Below the pieces are notes generated by a model. The model ran no database searches. It was not told the DNA's origin and saw nothing but the letters and a program-made list of their open reading frames with translations. The position numbers were made by a program, and so were the translations under genes. A stretch of DNA of 64,000 bases from Cecembia rubra (GTDB lineage: Bacteria; Bacteroidota; Bacteroidia; Cytophagales; Cyclobacteriaceae): NCBI RefSeq assembly GCF_003014575.1, contig NZ_PYGF01000001.1, positions 1,054,001 to 1,118,000 on the forward strand. The letters run 5' to 3'. The first letter of the stretch is position 1. Every line of letters starts with the position of its first letter. This document shows, one piece after another, positions 45,808 through 55,709 of this stretch.

Positions 45808-48576
45808 TTACCTATCAAAGAAGGATCTTCGGCGGGAAACTTTCAAATCTTGAAGGATAGAAGATTTCACCCTGATATCCACATTATAGGATGTGAACCG
45901 CCCAAATGGAATCCAATTGACGTTCATTTGCCAGCAGTGTAAATCTCTCGCAATTCCGATCATCGTTTGGGTAATTTGGGCGGTTCTAAAATCATAGCCC
46001 CCATTAAAATTGATTTTCCATTTTTCGGAAATTTTCACATCCCCGTTAATATTGACGGCAGAAGTAATATTGGTCTGCCCATTTTGGGAACGGTTGTAGG
46101 CTATATTGTATCCAAATCCAAGATTCCAAGGAATATCCCAGTCAATATACTGGGAAGGATCATTGACAATCCTGTTAATTTCTTCCTCGACAAATTCATT
46201 CATCATCCCTCCCTGTTGCAAGAAATCATTGGTGATCTGTTCCCTAACCTCTCCCGGAGATCTTCCATTCTTACTTGGATTCAGGCTACCATTGATATTC
46301 ATTTGGAGTGAACGCAAGGTACCTATCCCCTGCCCTGCTGTCCAGGCAAATTCATTGACCCTTCTTTCCACTAATTGATTTTGATTGTTTAGAAATTGTC
46401 TCCTTGCGTAGGGATCGATATTTCCGGAAAAGTTGAGAGAAATCTTGTCTTCAAAAAATGAAGTACGCGTATTGAAATTGAACGGCGCAAGGTTGAAAGA
46501 ATCTGCCGCAAAGTTGTAATTGGTCGACAAATTCAAAGACTGAAGCAAAGGGATTTTCTTAGCTTTCCCATCACCGGAATCCTCATCACCTCTGATTTTA
46601 GCTTCGACCACATTTCTTAAATTAAAGCTAAGGGCTCTAGCTTCTCCTAGTGGAGCGCCACCAAAGATGAAGCCCTGATGCCTGGAAAAAAGTTGGGATC
46701 TTCCCGAACTATCAACCTGTACCATTTGATAATAGCCAAAAGCGGGGTTTGAAAAGTCAGGAGTATAATTAAAACCAATAGATGGCTGCATATGGTGTCG
46801 GATGGCCTCTATTTTCTTTTTACCCTTGAAATTGTAAAATCCATAAACGTTGGTATTCATGTTGAATGAGCTGTTGTAAAAACTCACTCTATTGAAGCCT
46901 GGTTCCAGTATTTTATCTACCCTGTTTTCAGCCGGATTGAAGTAAAAGTTGATTCTCTCCAAATACCAAAGCTCTGTTAAATTCATAGATGCTGTACCTG
47001 TAAAATACTTGAACAAAGTAAAATTGGAGGTAATGGGAATAGTATTTCTGGCACCGTTGTCTGCATCTGCCAAAAGTTGCGGCAAATTGGCCAGATTAAA
47101 AGGGATTACATTAGGTTGGTTAAAATCATTGAGCCCTTGATTCTGCTGCAAAACGCTATTCTCAACTCCAAAATTCGGTGTTATCCTGTTATTGATAGAA
47201 TTTTGCAAATTAAAATTCCAAGCAACGTTAAAGGTCTTTAGAGGTTCAAATCTAACGTTCTGGAAAGGATTTTGACGGTTCATGTTGACCGAAATATCTG
47301 GTAAAATAAGGTTTACCTCATCCGTCTGAACATTTTGGGAATGCCTCAAATTGGCAGACATACTAAACGGAGTCCCCTGAAAAGTTTTACTATAGGAAAC
47401 ATTTGAAGAAAATTCAGAATTGACATTGGTAATGAAACTGGTCGGATTGATCACCACATTGTTGTAATTGGTGGTACCGGCATTGACGGAAGCAGAAAAC
47501 CTGGAATTCCCTCTTGATTCGGGTTGATGGGACCATCTCACCCAAACTGTATTGTAATCCAAGGGATTCAATTCCGTCTCTGGACTTTTGAATCTTTGGT
47601 AATCCAGATCAAAGGAGCCGCTGAATCTGTACCTTTTCTTATAAATTGTAGCGGCCTTTGCACCATATCCTCCCTGCGAATATACATCCCCGGTCACACG
47701 GGTATGGATGTAATCGTTAAAAGCAAAGTAATAACCAAAATTCCTTAAGAAAAATCCCCTAACCTGCTCCTGTCCATAGGAAGGAAATACAATACCAGAG
47801 GCTTTTTCATCCGGAGTATCCGGGATTATACCAAAAGGCAAGCCTGCCGGAGTGGGAATATTGTTAAAATAAAGATTGAATGGACCGGTTACCACCTGTT
47901 TCCCCCTTATAGATTTGATTTTGGCTGCACTTATATGCCAGTGAGGCGTAGCCAGGTTACAGGTCGTATAATAGCCATGATCCAAATAAATACTGCCATC
48001 CTGGTCCTTTTTGATCGTAGTGCCACGAAGAAGCCCATCCTGCTGCTCTGTTACCACATCTTTGATAATGGCTTTCTGGCTCTTGAAATTATACCGCATT
48101 TCTTTGCGGATTTCATACGTTGTACTTCCTTCCTTAAAAATCGGGTTACCGATGATATTGCCCAAACTATCTGTCACCCCAGAAGCAAAAAGTTCACTTT
48201 TATCCCAATCGATTATGATCAAATCTGCATCTAGTCTTATATTGCCATATTCAAACCAGGCATCCTTATGGAGATAAACCCTATTCTGGGTAAAATCCGT
48301 AATTATGCTGTCTTCAGCATAGTAATTGATGGTGGTTTGGATATCACTCTTTGGGGGAGTTAGGGCTGTAGAATCTGCTTTTTGGACCGTGTCCTGGGCA
48401 AAAAGTAAGGAATCCAGGTCAGGAAGAACCAATGAGCCAGGGTTTAATACAGTATCAGGAGCAACGATTCTTCTTTCCGGCGCGGTTATTTGGCCTCTTT
48501 TTTGAGCAATAGCATTCTGGGGAATAGTCCAGAGAGGAAACAGAATCAGGAGCAAACAGATCCAAGTATTACGCAC
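45808..48576 (-). CDS. lptD: LptD-like outer membrane LPS-assembly protein
   Basis: The 922-residue protein starts with GTG at 48576 and a signal peptide ending in NAIAQ. A proline/aspartate-rich linker is followed by an OstA/LptA-like beta-jellyroll (ITDFTQNRVYLHKDAWFEYG through DQDGSIYLDHGYYTTC) and a very long beta-barrel region. It ends in a typical strand (YNVDIRVKSSILQDLKVSRR). Bacteroidota LptD proteins of this type insert LPS in the outer leaflet. It is divergent from the cell-wall amidase gene, an arrangement I recall as recurrent in Bacteroidota. Confidence 0.85.
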   Translation of the reverse strand: MRNTWICLLLILFPLWTIPQNAIAQKRGQITAPERRIVAPDTVLNPGSLVLPDLDSLLFAQDTVQKADSTALTPPKSDIQTTINYYAEDSIITDFTQNRVYLHKDAWFEYGNIRLDADLIIIDWDKSELFASGVTDSLGNIIGNPIFKEGSTTYEIRKEMRYNFKSQKAIIKDVVTEQQDGLLRGTTIKKDQDGSIYLDHGYYTTCNLATPHWHISAAKIKSIRGKQVVTGPFNLYFNNIPTPAGLPFGIIPDTPDEKASGIVFPSYGQEQVRGFFLRNFGYYFAFNDYIHTRVTGDVYSQGGYGAKAATIYKKRYRFSGSFDLDYQRFKSPETELNPLDYNTVWVRWSHQPESRGNSRFSASVNAGTTNYNNVVINPTSFITNVNSEFSSNVSYSKTFQGTPFSMSANLRHSQNVQTDEVNLILPDISVNMNRQNPFQNVRFEPLKTFNVAWNFNLQNSINNRITPNFGVENSVLQQNQGLNDFNQPNVIPFNLANLPQLLADADNGARNTIPITSNFTLFKYFTGTASMNLTELWYLERINFYFNPAENRVDKILEPGFNRVSFYNSSFNMNTNVYGFYNFKGKKKIEAIRHHMQPSIGFNYTPDFSNPAFGYYQMVQVDSSGRSQLFSRHQGFIFGGAPLGEARALSFNLRNVVEAKIRGDEDSGDGKAKKIPLLQSLNLSTNYNFAADSFNLAPFNFNTRTSFFEDKISLNFSGNIDPYARRQFLNNQNQLVERRVNEFAWTAGQGIGTLRSLQMNINGSLNPSKNGRSPGEVREQITNDFLQQGGMMNEFVEEEINRIVNDPSQYIDWDIPWNLGFGYNIAYNRSQNGQTNITSAVNINGDVKISEKWKINFNGGYDFRTAQITQTMIGIARDLHCWQMNVNWIPFGRFTSYNVDIRVKSSILQDLKVSRRRSFFDR

Positions 48577-48642
48577 TTACTATTTCTATTTGTTTAAAAA
48601 TTTATAAATTTTACGCGGGCAAAGTTAACAGTATTCACACGC

Positions 48643-49443
48643 ATGAGAAGATTTAAAGTTAAAAATATTCTTATTATTTCGTTACTGACTACATTTTTTC
48701 TCCTTAGTGGCTTTTCAACTACTGGTTCTAAAGCACCGGAATACCGACTCAAACGTGTAGTTATTGATGCCGGACATGGAGGCAAGGATCCTGGGGCTTT
48801 GGGAACATACAGTAAGGAAAAAGACATCGCACTGGCTGTAGCATTACAGGTAGGAAAATATGTCCAGGAAAATCTACCTGGTGTAGAAGTCATATATACC
48901 AGAAAATCAGATGTATTCTTGGAATTAAAGGAAAGATCCAATATTGCCAATAGAAACAAAGCCGATCTATTCATCTCTATTCATTGCAATGCTGCTGCCA
49001 ATAAAGGTGTCTATGGTACTGAAACTTTCGTAATGGGTACTAAAAACTTTGAAGCCAATTTTGATATCGTAAAAAGGGAAAACTCAGTAATCCTACTTGA
49101 GGATAATTATCAGGAAAACTACGAAGGATTCGACCCATCCTCTCCAGAATCCTACATGATGTTCAACCTGATGCAAAAAGCTTTTATTTCAAATAGCATC
49201 TCTTTAGCTGCAAAAATTGAAAACGATTTTACTTCAAGGGTTAACCGCTCCAGCAGAGGGGTCAAACAGGCGCCTTTTTATGTGCTATGGACCACAAGTA
49301 TGCCTTCAGTGCTCATAGAACTGGGATTCATTTCAAATGTCAATGAAGAAAGGTTTTTGAACAGCAAAGATGGACAGACTTATCTGGCCTCTGCCATCTA
49401 CCGCTCTATCAAAGCATATAAAGAGGAGCTTGAGGAACTATAA
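48643..49443 (+). CDS. N-acetylmuramoyl-L-alanine amidase (Amidase_3)
   Basis: The 266-residue protein has an N-terminal signal or membrane anchor (IISLLTTFFLLSGFSTTG) and an Amidase_3 domain. The zinc ligands are visible: VVIDAGHGGKDPGA (His), EKDIAL (Glu) and FISIHCNAA (His). The catalytic glutamate lies in VLIELGFISN. It cleaves the amide bond between muramic acid and the stem peptide in the periplasm, in cell separation or recycling. No regulatory SPOR or LysM domain is present. The start is the ATG at 48643, 66 bases from the divergent lptD. Confidence 0.93.
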   Translation: MRRFKVKNILIISLLTTFFLLSGFSTTGSKAPEYRLKRVVIDAGHGGKDPGALGTYSKEKDIALAVALQVGKYVQENLPGVEVIYTRKSDVFLELKERSNIANRNKADLFISIHCNAAANKGVYGTETFVMGTKNFEANFDIVKRENSVILLEDNYQENYEGFDPSSPESYMMFNLMQKAFISNSISLAAKIENDFTSRVNRSSRGVKQAPFYVLWTTSMPSVLIELGFISNVNEERFLNSKDGQTYLASAIYRSIKAYKEELEEL

Positions 49444-49733
49444 AATCCAGGAGGTTTCCTTTCAAAGTTTAAATCCGGAAAATAGTCAACCCCGAGTACA
49501 ATTCACAAGCTTCAAAATTATTTAGTGATTCAATGTGATCAGAGAAAATCCGCCAAATCTGGTGGATCCGTTTTCTGTACCAATCCAGCATTCAAAAATT
49601 AGAAAAATTCGCAAAGTTCCTGTCTGCACCGGGTCAGTCACGGTTCAAAAAGACCCATTGTTTAACATAAACGGCCTACCTAAACTTCAAAGCTCCACTC
49701 AGCCGTCTCCCTCCATTCAACATTCCGAATCCC

Positions 49734-50327
49734 TTACGCTCCATATCCCCGGATAATCCTCTGGATATATTTGCCTATGATATCAAACTCAAGATTGACT
49801 TCATCTCCTACCTTTAACTGGTGAAAGTTGGTATGTTCATAAGTGTAGGGTATAATAGCTACTGTAAATTGTCCATTTTTTGAATTGAAACAGGTTAGAC
49901 TGGTCCCATTAACAGTGATGGATCCTTTCTCTACTGTAATATTACCATTGCTGGGATCAAAAGAAAATTCGAAAAGCCAAGAACCATCCTGTTCTTTAAT
50001 ACTTTCTACTATCCCTGTCTGATCTACATGCCCCTGAACGATATGTCCATCAAATCTCCCATTGGCAGGCATACACCTTTCGATATTGATTTTTTTGCCG
50101 GCGGACAAAGTTTTTAGATTGGTCTTCTTCAAAGTTTCGTCTATGGCCGTGACCCGATAAACATCCCCTTTTATAGCTACCACAGTAAGACATACCCCAT
50201 TGTGGGATACTGACTGGTCTATTTTTAGTTCATGGGTTATTGGGGATTGAACATCGAAATGAACATTACTGCCTTCCTTTTCAAGATTGACAACTGTTCC
50301 CAAAGTCTCTATGATTCCTGTAAACAT
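49734..50327 (-). CDS. ribE: Riboflavin synthase, alpha chain
   Basis: The 197-residue protein consists of two lumazine-binding repeats, the first opening with MFTGIIETLGTV (the family's hallmark start) and the second around GRFDGHIVQGHVDQTG. It dismutates 6,7-dimethyl-8-ribityllumazine into riboflavin. It is a single gene divergent from pcm. I see no FMN riboswitch in the leader, and other rib genes are not adjacent. Confidence 0.95.
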   Translation of the reverse strand: MFTGIIETLGTVVNLEKEGSNVHFDVQSPITHELKIDQSVSHNGVCLTVVAIKGDVYRVTAIDETLKKTNLKTLSAGKKINIERCMPANGRFDGHIVQGHVDQTGIVESIKEQDGSWLFEFSFDPSNGNITVEKGSITVNGTSLTCFNSKNGQFTVAIIPYTYEHTNFHQLKVGDEVNLEFDIIGKYIQRIIRGYGA

Positions 50328-50442
50328 TTTTAAATTAAATTTGCACTGAGTCAGACATTAAAAGTCTATCTTTAAATTTTGCTCAAATTTAAGCCAATTA
50401 ATCCCTTAACTTCGCATCTTTATTAAAAGTTTCTCCATAGGC

Positions 50443-51099
50443 ATGTTGAGATTAGAGGACAGTTACCGTCACAAAGGACAAAGAAGAGAATTGGTCAAAT
50501 TATTGAGAAAGAAGGGCATCAAAAGTGAAGCTGTATTGGAAGCTATCAACACCCTTCCCAGACACTTTTTTTTTGATACAGCACTGGATTCACACGCCTA
50601 TGAGGACAAGGCATTCCCAATTGGGGAAGGTCAGACCATATCCCAACCTTATACGGTGGCCTTTCAGACAGAACTGCTACAGGTCAAACCCGGAGACAAA
50701 GTATTGGAAATCGGCACAGGATCGGGTTATCAGGGTGCTATTCTTCACCTTCTGGGCGCTGAAGTCCACACCATAGAGTTTCAAAAAAAACTTTATGATC
50801 GCACTAAAAAATTTATGACAAAACTGGGTATCCATCTCCATTTTTATTTTGGCGATGGCTCACAGGGTATACCAGACAAAGCTCCATTTGATAAAATCCT
50901 CGTCACTGCCGGTGCGCCTATCGTTCCCAAATCTTTGTTAAAACAATTGAAAATCGGAGGTATCCTGGTAATTCCAGTAGGAGACAGGAATACCCAAAAA
51001 ATGCTTAGACTGACCAAAATAACCAGTACCAAGATAGAACAGGAAGAATTTGAAAATTTTGCTTTTGTCCCGCTCTTAGGCGCGGAAGGCTGGAGATGA
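50443..51099 (+). CDS. pcm: Protein-L-isoaspartate O-methyltransferase
   Basis: The 218-residue protein shows the PCMT features: an N-terminal helical part with KGIKSEAVLEAINTLPRHFF, the substrate loop FPIGEGQTISQPYTVAFQ, SAM motif I LEIGTGSGYQGAILH and the late motif FDKILVTAGAPIVPKSLLKQ. It repairs isoaspartyl residues in aged proteins. It is encoded alone, divergent from ribE and 81 bases before the thioesterase gene. Confidence 0.95.
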   Translation: MLRLEDSYRHKGQRRELVKLLRKKGIKSEAVLEAINTLPRHFFFDTALDSHAYEDKAFPIGEGQTISQPYTVAFQTELLQVKPGDKVLEIGTGSGYQGAILHLLGAEVHTIEFQKKLYDRTKKFMTKLGIHLHFYFGDGSQGIPDKAPFDKILVTAGAPIVPKSLLKQLKIGGILVIPVGDRNTQKMLRLTKITSTKIEQEEFENFAFVPLLGAEGWR

Positions 51100-51155
51100 C
51101 AAAATTTTCTATCGGGAAGAATGTGTTAATTTTTTATTTATAGATTAAAATTTCG

Positions 51156-51163
51156 TATTTTTG
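51156..51163 (+). promoter_or_regulatory. -7 element before the acyl-CoA thioesterase gene
   Basis: TATTTTTG (51156-51163) fits TAnnTTTG and lies 17 bases before the ATG at 51181. No good TTTG is found at the -33 position, so the promoter would be weak or need an activator. Confidence 0.35.
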
Positions 51164-51180
51164 GATAAAATTTAGTTTTT

Positions 51181-51717
51181 ATGACAAAAAAGAAAACTGC
51201 CAAGCAATCTGAAGTAGTTATGACCGAAATGGTCCTTCCAAATGACACCAACACCCTGCACAATTTAATGGGGGGAAAATTGATGCATTGGATGGATATT
51301 GTGGCCGCAATTGCCGCCCAAAAACATTCCAACCGTATTGTGGTCACTGCATCAGCAGATAGCATTTCTTTTAAACATCCAATTGCACTGGGTAATGTGG
51401 TTACCCTAAAGGCTCAGGTAACAAGGGCTTTTAATTCTTCTATGGAGGTTTTCATTGAAGTATGGGCAGAAGATATACCAGCCAATAAAAAGATTCAAAC
51501 CCATCGTGCTTTTTTTACCTTTGTAGCAGTTGACCAAAACGGACGTCCGATTGAAGTGCCCGAAGTATTGCCGGAAACACCGGATGAGATTGAACTGTAT
51601 GAAGGAGCATTGAGAAGAAGGCAACTTAGACTGGTCCTGGCTAAAAGGATGGACCCTAAAGATGCGGTGGAATTGAAATCCATATTCAATATCGAGGAAC
51701 CAAAGGACAAAAAATAA
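51181..51717 (+). CDS. Hotdog-fold acyl-CoA thioesterase
   Basis: The 178-residue protein matches the YciA/BACH-like group: an N-terminal basic tail (MTKKKTAKQSE), then NTLHNLMGGKLMHWMDIVAA (helix with the catalytic aspartate) and IVVTASADSISFKHPIALGN. A later strand pair contains FFTFVAVDQNGRPIEVPE. The enzyme hydrolyses acyl-CoAs in the cytoplasm; chain-length preference is not visible. The next gene follows ten bases later, so the two may be co-transcribed. Confidence 0.88.
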   Translation: MTKKKTAKQSEVVMTEMVLPNDTNTLHNLMGGKLMHWMDIVAAIAAQKHSNRIVVTASADSISFKHPIALGNVVTLKAQVTRAFNSSMEVFIEVWAEDIPANKKIQTHRAFFTFVAVDQNGRPIEVPEVLPETPDEIELYEGALRRRQLRLVLAKRMDPKDAVELKSIFNIEEPKDKK

Positions 51718-51727
51718 TATCCATAAA

Positions 51728-52486
51728 ATGCATATTAGAACTGAAGATTTATCCTCTATTGAAATTGAATTTGATTCCGGAGTGGTTCCCCCTCCATACA
51801 GTCATATTTTTAAATTAAAAATCAATTTCAGTGTAAAAGCACTAGAAACCTCCTTGGACCTGATTTACACAGATCGGGAAGAACTTACCGAAGAGGAGAT
51901 TTTCGATGAAGGATTTTCTTTGGACGATGATTTTCACTTTAATGGGGATATTTCCAAAATATGGGAAAAACCTTTAAAAGAACTCTATACGGCCTCCAAA
52001 TGGACGAACAAAAGCCTGGATGATGAAGGTGGTATCAACTTGTCCCTAAAAGACCGCCAAGGTAAATCCAGCCTTGTTATTCCTCAAAATCAACAGGAAT
52101 GGCAAATATTGGCTCAAGATTTAATTCAGGCTATTTATGAAACCAGTAAAAAAGAACTTCCGCTAAGCCTGCGCTATCTGATCAAAACAAAAACTGAGGA
52201 AACAATGATTGAATTGACCATGAAGTTTTCGATCAGAAAAGTGGAAATCAAAATAAATGGCAAGATCACAGAGGGAGCTTGGGACAAGACCAAAGACCTG
52301 CTATCCTATGTATTTCTTCCTGATTATGACTACTCCAAGGCAAAGCAACAGGTACCAAACCATAACGGAATTTTTATAGACTGTGGGGATGGCTACTGGC
52401 ATGAATTAGGGAAAGGAGTCGTCAATATTGACAACTCCTTTGATGCCGTATCCAAAATCAAGGATGGTTTTCAGAAATTACTTTGA
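51728..52486 (+). CDS. Uncharacterised cytoplasmic protein (252 aa)
   Basis: No family is recognised. The protein has no signal peptide, is acidic near the N-terminus (TDREELTEEEIFDEGF) and appears to be alpha/beta. Conserved-looking segments are HFNGDISKIWEKPLKELY, SLRYLIKTKTEETMIELTMK and FIDCGDGYWHELG. It follows the thioesterase gene by ten bases and converges on the next gene with no gap at all (stop codons abut at 52486/52487). Its role is unknown. Confidence 0.75.
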   Translation: MHIRTEDLSSIEIEFDSGVVPPPYSHIFKLKINFSVKALETSLDLIYTDREELTEEEIFDEGFSLDDDFHFNGDISKIWEKPLKELYTASKWTNKSLDDEGGINLSLKDRQGKSSLVIPQNQQEWQILAQDLIQAIYETSKKELPLSLRYLIKTKTEETMIELTMKFSIRKVEIKINGKITEGAWDKTKDLLSYVFLPDYDYSKAKQQVPNHNGIFIDCGDGYWHELGKGVVNIDNSFDAVSKIKDGFQKLL

Positions 52487-52927
52487 TTAAGGCAGGGCAT
52501 TTTTGTAAAAATCCCTGACATAAGCCAACAATTGGTTTTCCGTCAGTTTATCTGAACTTTCTACAGAGAGCCACTTGCCACTAAATGCTTTGTTCTCTCT
52601 TAACCGGTTCCTCATTTGGTCTTTGACAGTACCTGGGCCAAAAAGCAGAATATCGTCGTAGGGGTGTAATTTACCCTCCATCATTTTGAAGTACTCATTG
52701 AGTTCATTTTGGGTAATATTGTTTTTCTTATACTCATTGTTAGAGGCATGTTCAGGGTTTGAAGTAAACCTCGTTTTGTCATCTGTTTCCCCATCGTACC
52801 TTTTCATAGATTCATAAGGAGAATCTACTGTTTCTATTAATACTGCATTTCCATTCGTATAACCAATCAAATGGGCTTTGGAATGATCTATCCAAACACC
52901 AACCTGTTTAAATGAATTTCTGTCCAT
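52487..52927 (-). CDS. eRF1-like (baeRF / host-attachment-type) small protein
   Basis: The 146-residue protein begins VGVWIDHSKAHLIGYTNGN, close to the start motif of bacterial archaeo-eukaryotic release factor relatives (VVWIDHREA type). It ends with DDILLFGPGTVKDQMRNRL and a final SSDKLTENQLLAYVRDFY helix, as in that group. Such proteins have an eRF1 domain-like fold and are linked by analogy to ribosome rescue or hibernation under stress. No GGQ motif is visible. It is monocistronic and convergent with the preceding gene. Confidence 0.6.
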   Translation of the reverse strand: MDRNSFKQVGVWIDHSKAHLIGYTNGNAVLIETVDSPYESMKRYDGETDDKTRFTSNPEHASNNEYKKNNITQNELNEYFKMMEGKLHPYDDILLFGPGTVKDQMRNRLRENKAFSGKWLSVESSDKLTENQLLAYVRDFYKNALP

Positions 52928-53176
52928 GATATTAGGGATTTTTTATGATTTAAATGTTTGATTCTTTTTTCTAAATAGGAATACAGTTACTTCAAGTTAG
53001 CAGTTTTTCAATAATATTCCACCGGAAACCATGTTTAAATTTAACGTATCAAATGAAGTAATATTCCATTCCCCCACTGAAAACTAAAGGGAATGGATTC
53101 ATTGCTTTTCAATCTGATTTATTGTTTATTGATCAGGGAAAGCAATAAACTCAATGTTTTCTTTTTGGCTTCTTTT

Positions 53177-55552
53177 TTAATTCCTCTTTGACTCTGCTTC
53201 AATGATGTTTTCTATCCCTTTCAATAAAGCATCCGGATTGAAAGAAATACTGTCTATTCCCTCATCCACCAAAAACTTTGCAAATGCAGGGTAATCACTG
53301 GGTGCCTGGCCACAAAGACCGATTTTCCTACCAGCTTTTTTTGCCGTTTGGATTACAGAAGAAAGCATGGCCTTCACCGCTTTATTATTTTCGTCAAATA
53401 GATCTGAAATGATGGCCGAATCCCTATCAATTCCCAAAGTCAATTGGGTCAGGTCATTGGATCCTATTGAGAAGCCATCAAAAATTTGGGCAAAATCTTC
53501 CGCCAGGATCACATTGCTGGGAATTTCCGCCATCACATAAACCTCCAGTCCATTTTTCCCACGTTCCAAACCATAGGATTTCATGACATCCAAGACTTTT
53601 TTGCCTTCTTCAACTGTCCTACAGAAAGGAATCATCAACTTGACATTGGTGAGTCCCATCTCATCCCTCACTACTCTCATTGCTTCACATTCCAATCCGA
53701 AGCCTTCCATGTAAAGTGGATGATAGTATCTTGAGGCTCCTCTAAAACCGAGCATAGGGTTCTCCTCACTGGGTTCAAATCCTATTCCTCCCAGCAACTG
53801 GGCATATTCATTGGTTTTAAAGTCACTGAGTCGGACAATCACCTCCTTTGGATAAAATGCTGCCGCCACTATGGCAATATTCTCTGAAAGTTTCTCAACA
53901 AAGTACTTCTTCTTATCTGCATAATGATGTGTGATGGCCTCAATCGCTTTTTTGTCATTTGATTCGGGAAGTTCTTCAAAATTCACCAAAGCCATAGGAT
54001 GAATCCTGATGCTATTGCTAATGATAAACTCCATCCGCAGAAGTCCAACACCTTGATTGGGGTATAATGAAAGCCTAAATGCATTAAATGGATCTGCCAG
54101 AATAAACATGGACTTGGTATGGGTTATGGGTATTTCACCTAAATCAATTTCCTTGACCGTCCATTCCAGTTTACCATCGTAAACAGAACCTTCATCCCCA
54201 TCTAAGCAGGAAACTGTAATCTCTTGACCATCCCTCAATTTAGAAGTGGCATCACCAGTCCCAACCAGGGCATTTATCCCCAACTCTCTTGCAACAATAG
54301 AAGCATGACTTGTCCGTCCACCTTTGTTTGTAACAATACTTACTGCTTTCCTTAGCATGGCATTCCAATCAGGGTTGGTAATATCCGCTACAATAATGTC
54401 CCCTTGCCTGACTTTTGCAGCATCAGCAATTGACTTGACTATACATACCCTTCCTGATGCAATGGCATTTCCTACAGCTTTACCTTTTACAATTGGAGCA
54501 GATTTTTTGCCTGTGATTTTATATTCCTTGATTTTGATTCCATCTTTTGCACCATGGACGGTTTCGGGTCTTGCTTGTACTATAAAAATTTCTCCACTTT
54601 GCCCATCCTTTGCCCATTCAATATCCATTGGCATGCCATAATGCTTTTCAATCGTTAGGCACCATTCTGCCAATAAGGCTACATCATAAGGTTCCAATGA
54701 AAAATTGTCTCTTTCCAATGCACTGGTCTTTATGTTCATCACAGGCCTTTCCATACCATGTGCATAGACCATCTTATTTTCTTTAGCGCCTAGCTTTTTA
54801 TAAATTACACTTTGGCTTTCCTTCTCTATTGATGGTTTAAAAACATAAAACTCATCAGGATTAACAGCTCCCTGTACTACGTTTTCTCCCAAACCCCAAG
54901 CACTTGTAATATAGATTACATTGGGAAAACCAGATTCTGGATCAATTGTAAACGCAACCCCGGCACTTCCCAAATCGGACCGGACCATTTTTTGAACCCC
55001 CACCGATAAGGCCACATGCATATGGTCAAATCCATTATCCACACGATATTTGATAGCCCGGTCATTGAATAGTGATATGTAGCACTTATGTATGGCTTCC
55101 AGCAATTGCTCCTCTCCTTCTATATTCAAAAAACTATCATGCTGACCTGCAAAGCTGGCAGTCGGTAAATCTTCGGCTGTGGCTGAGCTCCTTACCGCAA
55201 CTGAAATAGGTTTACCTGCTCCTAAGATTGCATATGCCTTCAGAAAATCCCTTTTGGCTTCCTCGTTGAATTTTCCTCCCGAAATCAATGACCTGCATTT
55301 CTTCCCAATTTCTGATAAATTTCCAAGGTCATGTGTATTGAGCTTGGATAAGGATGATTCGAGCTCTTTTTCAAGTTTGTTTTCATGCAAAAAAATCCTG
55401 AATGCTTCTGCAGTGGTGGCAAATCCATCGGGAATTTTGATTCCTAAAGGAGTCAATTCGGCAATCATTTCACCCAATGATGCATTTTTTCCACCAACTT
55501 TGGCAATATCTTTACTTTTTATCTGATCAAAGAAAATAACAAATTTGCTCAT
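53177..55552 (-). CDS. ppsA: Phosphoenolpyruvate synthase
   Basis: The 791-residue protein has the three PpsA domains: an N-terminal ATP-grasp (VGGKNASLGEMIAELTPLGI, then VAVRSSATAEDLPTASFAGQ), the central phosphohistidine domain with the catalytic histidine in KGGRTSHASIVAREL, and the C-terminal PEP/pyruvate TIM barrel (FSIGSNDLTQLTLGIDRDS and KIGLCGQAPSDYP). It makes PEP from pyruvate and ATP, the first gluconeogenic step when growing on acids. This fits the acetyl-CoA/succinyl-CoA-yielding pathway at the start of the window. It is monocistronic. Confidence 0.95.
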   Translation of the reverse strand: MSKFVIFFDQIKSKDIAKVGGKNASLGEMIAELTPLGIKIPDGFATTAEAFRIFLHENKLEKELESSLSKLNTHDLGNLSEIGKKCRSLISGGKFNEEAKRDFLKAYAILGAGKPISVAVRSSATAEDLPTASFAGQHDSFLNIEGEEQLLEAIHKCYISLFNDRAIKYRVDNGFDHMHVALSVGVQKMVRSDLGSAGVAFTIDPESGFPNVIYITSAWGLGENVVQGAVNPDEFYVFKPSIEKESQSVIYKKLGAKENKMVYAHGMERPVMNIKTSALERDNFSLEPYDVALLAEWCLTIEKHYGMPMDIEWAKDGQSGEIFIVQARPETVHGAKDGIKIKEYKITGKKSAPIVKGKAVGNAIASGRVCIVKSIADAAKVRQGDIIVADITNPDWNAMLRKAVSIVTNKGGRTSHASIVARELGINALVGTGDATSKLRDGQEITVSCLDGDEGSVYDGKLEWTVKEIDLGEIPITHTKSMFILADPFNAFRLSLYPNQGVGLLRMEFIISNSIRIHPMALVNFEELPESNDKKAIEAITHHYADKKKYFVEKLSENIAIVAAAFYPKEVIVRLSDFKTNEYAQLLGGIGFEPSEENPMLGFRGASRYYHPLYMEGFGLECEAMRVVRDEMGLTNVKLMIPFCRTVEEGKKVLDVMKSYGLERGKNGLEVYVMAEIPSNVILAEDFAQIFDGFSIGSNDLTQLTLGIDRDSAIISDLFDENNKAVKAMLSSVIQTAKKAGRKIGLCGQAPSDYPAFAKFLVDEGIDSISFNPDALLKGIENIIEAESKRN

Positions 55553-55709
55553 TGTAATTGCTCCGAAAGGTCAAAAGTGAAGGTATAAGATAGGCCCGAA
55601 TAAAAATATGATGAAAATCAGTAAAGGGAATGATTTTTTGGTAACGCTAGACCAGTGAAAGACAATTCCCGGAAATAAACCCTTAATTTGTCAATTTTCT
55701 GGGTTATTT

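Noticed and set aside
49444-49733. 73-codon plus-strand frame and possible gene in the 290-base gap after the amidase.
   Set aside because: Low-complexity coding potential, no start context, no recognisable motif; nothing else seen in this gap.
50328-50442. FMN riboswitch in front of ribE.
   Set aside because: None of the conserved RFN helices or loops is visible, and the leader is short and AT-rich.
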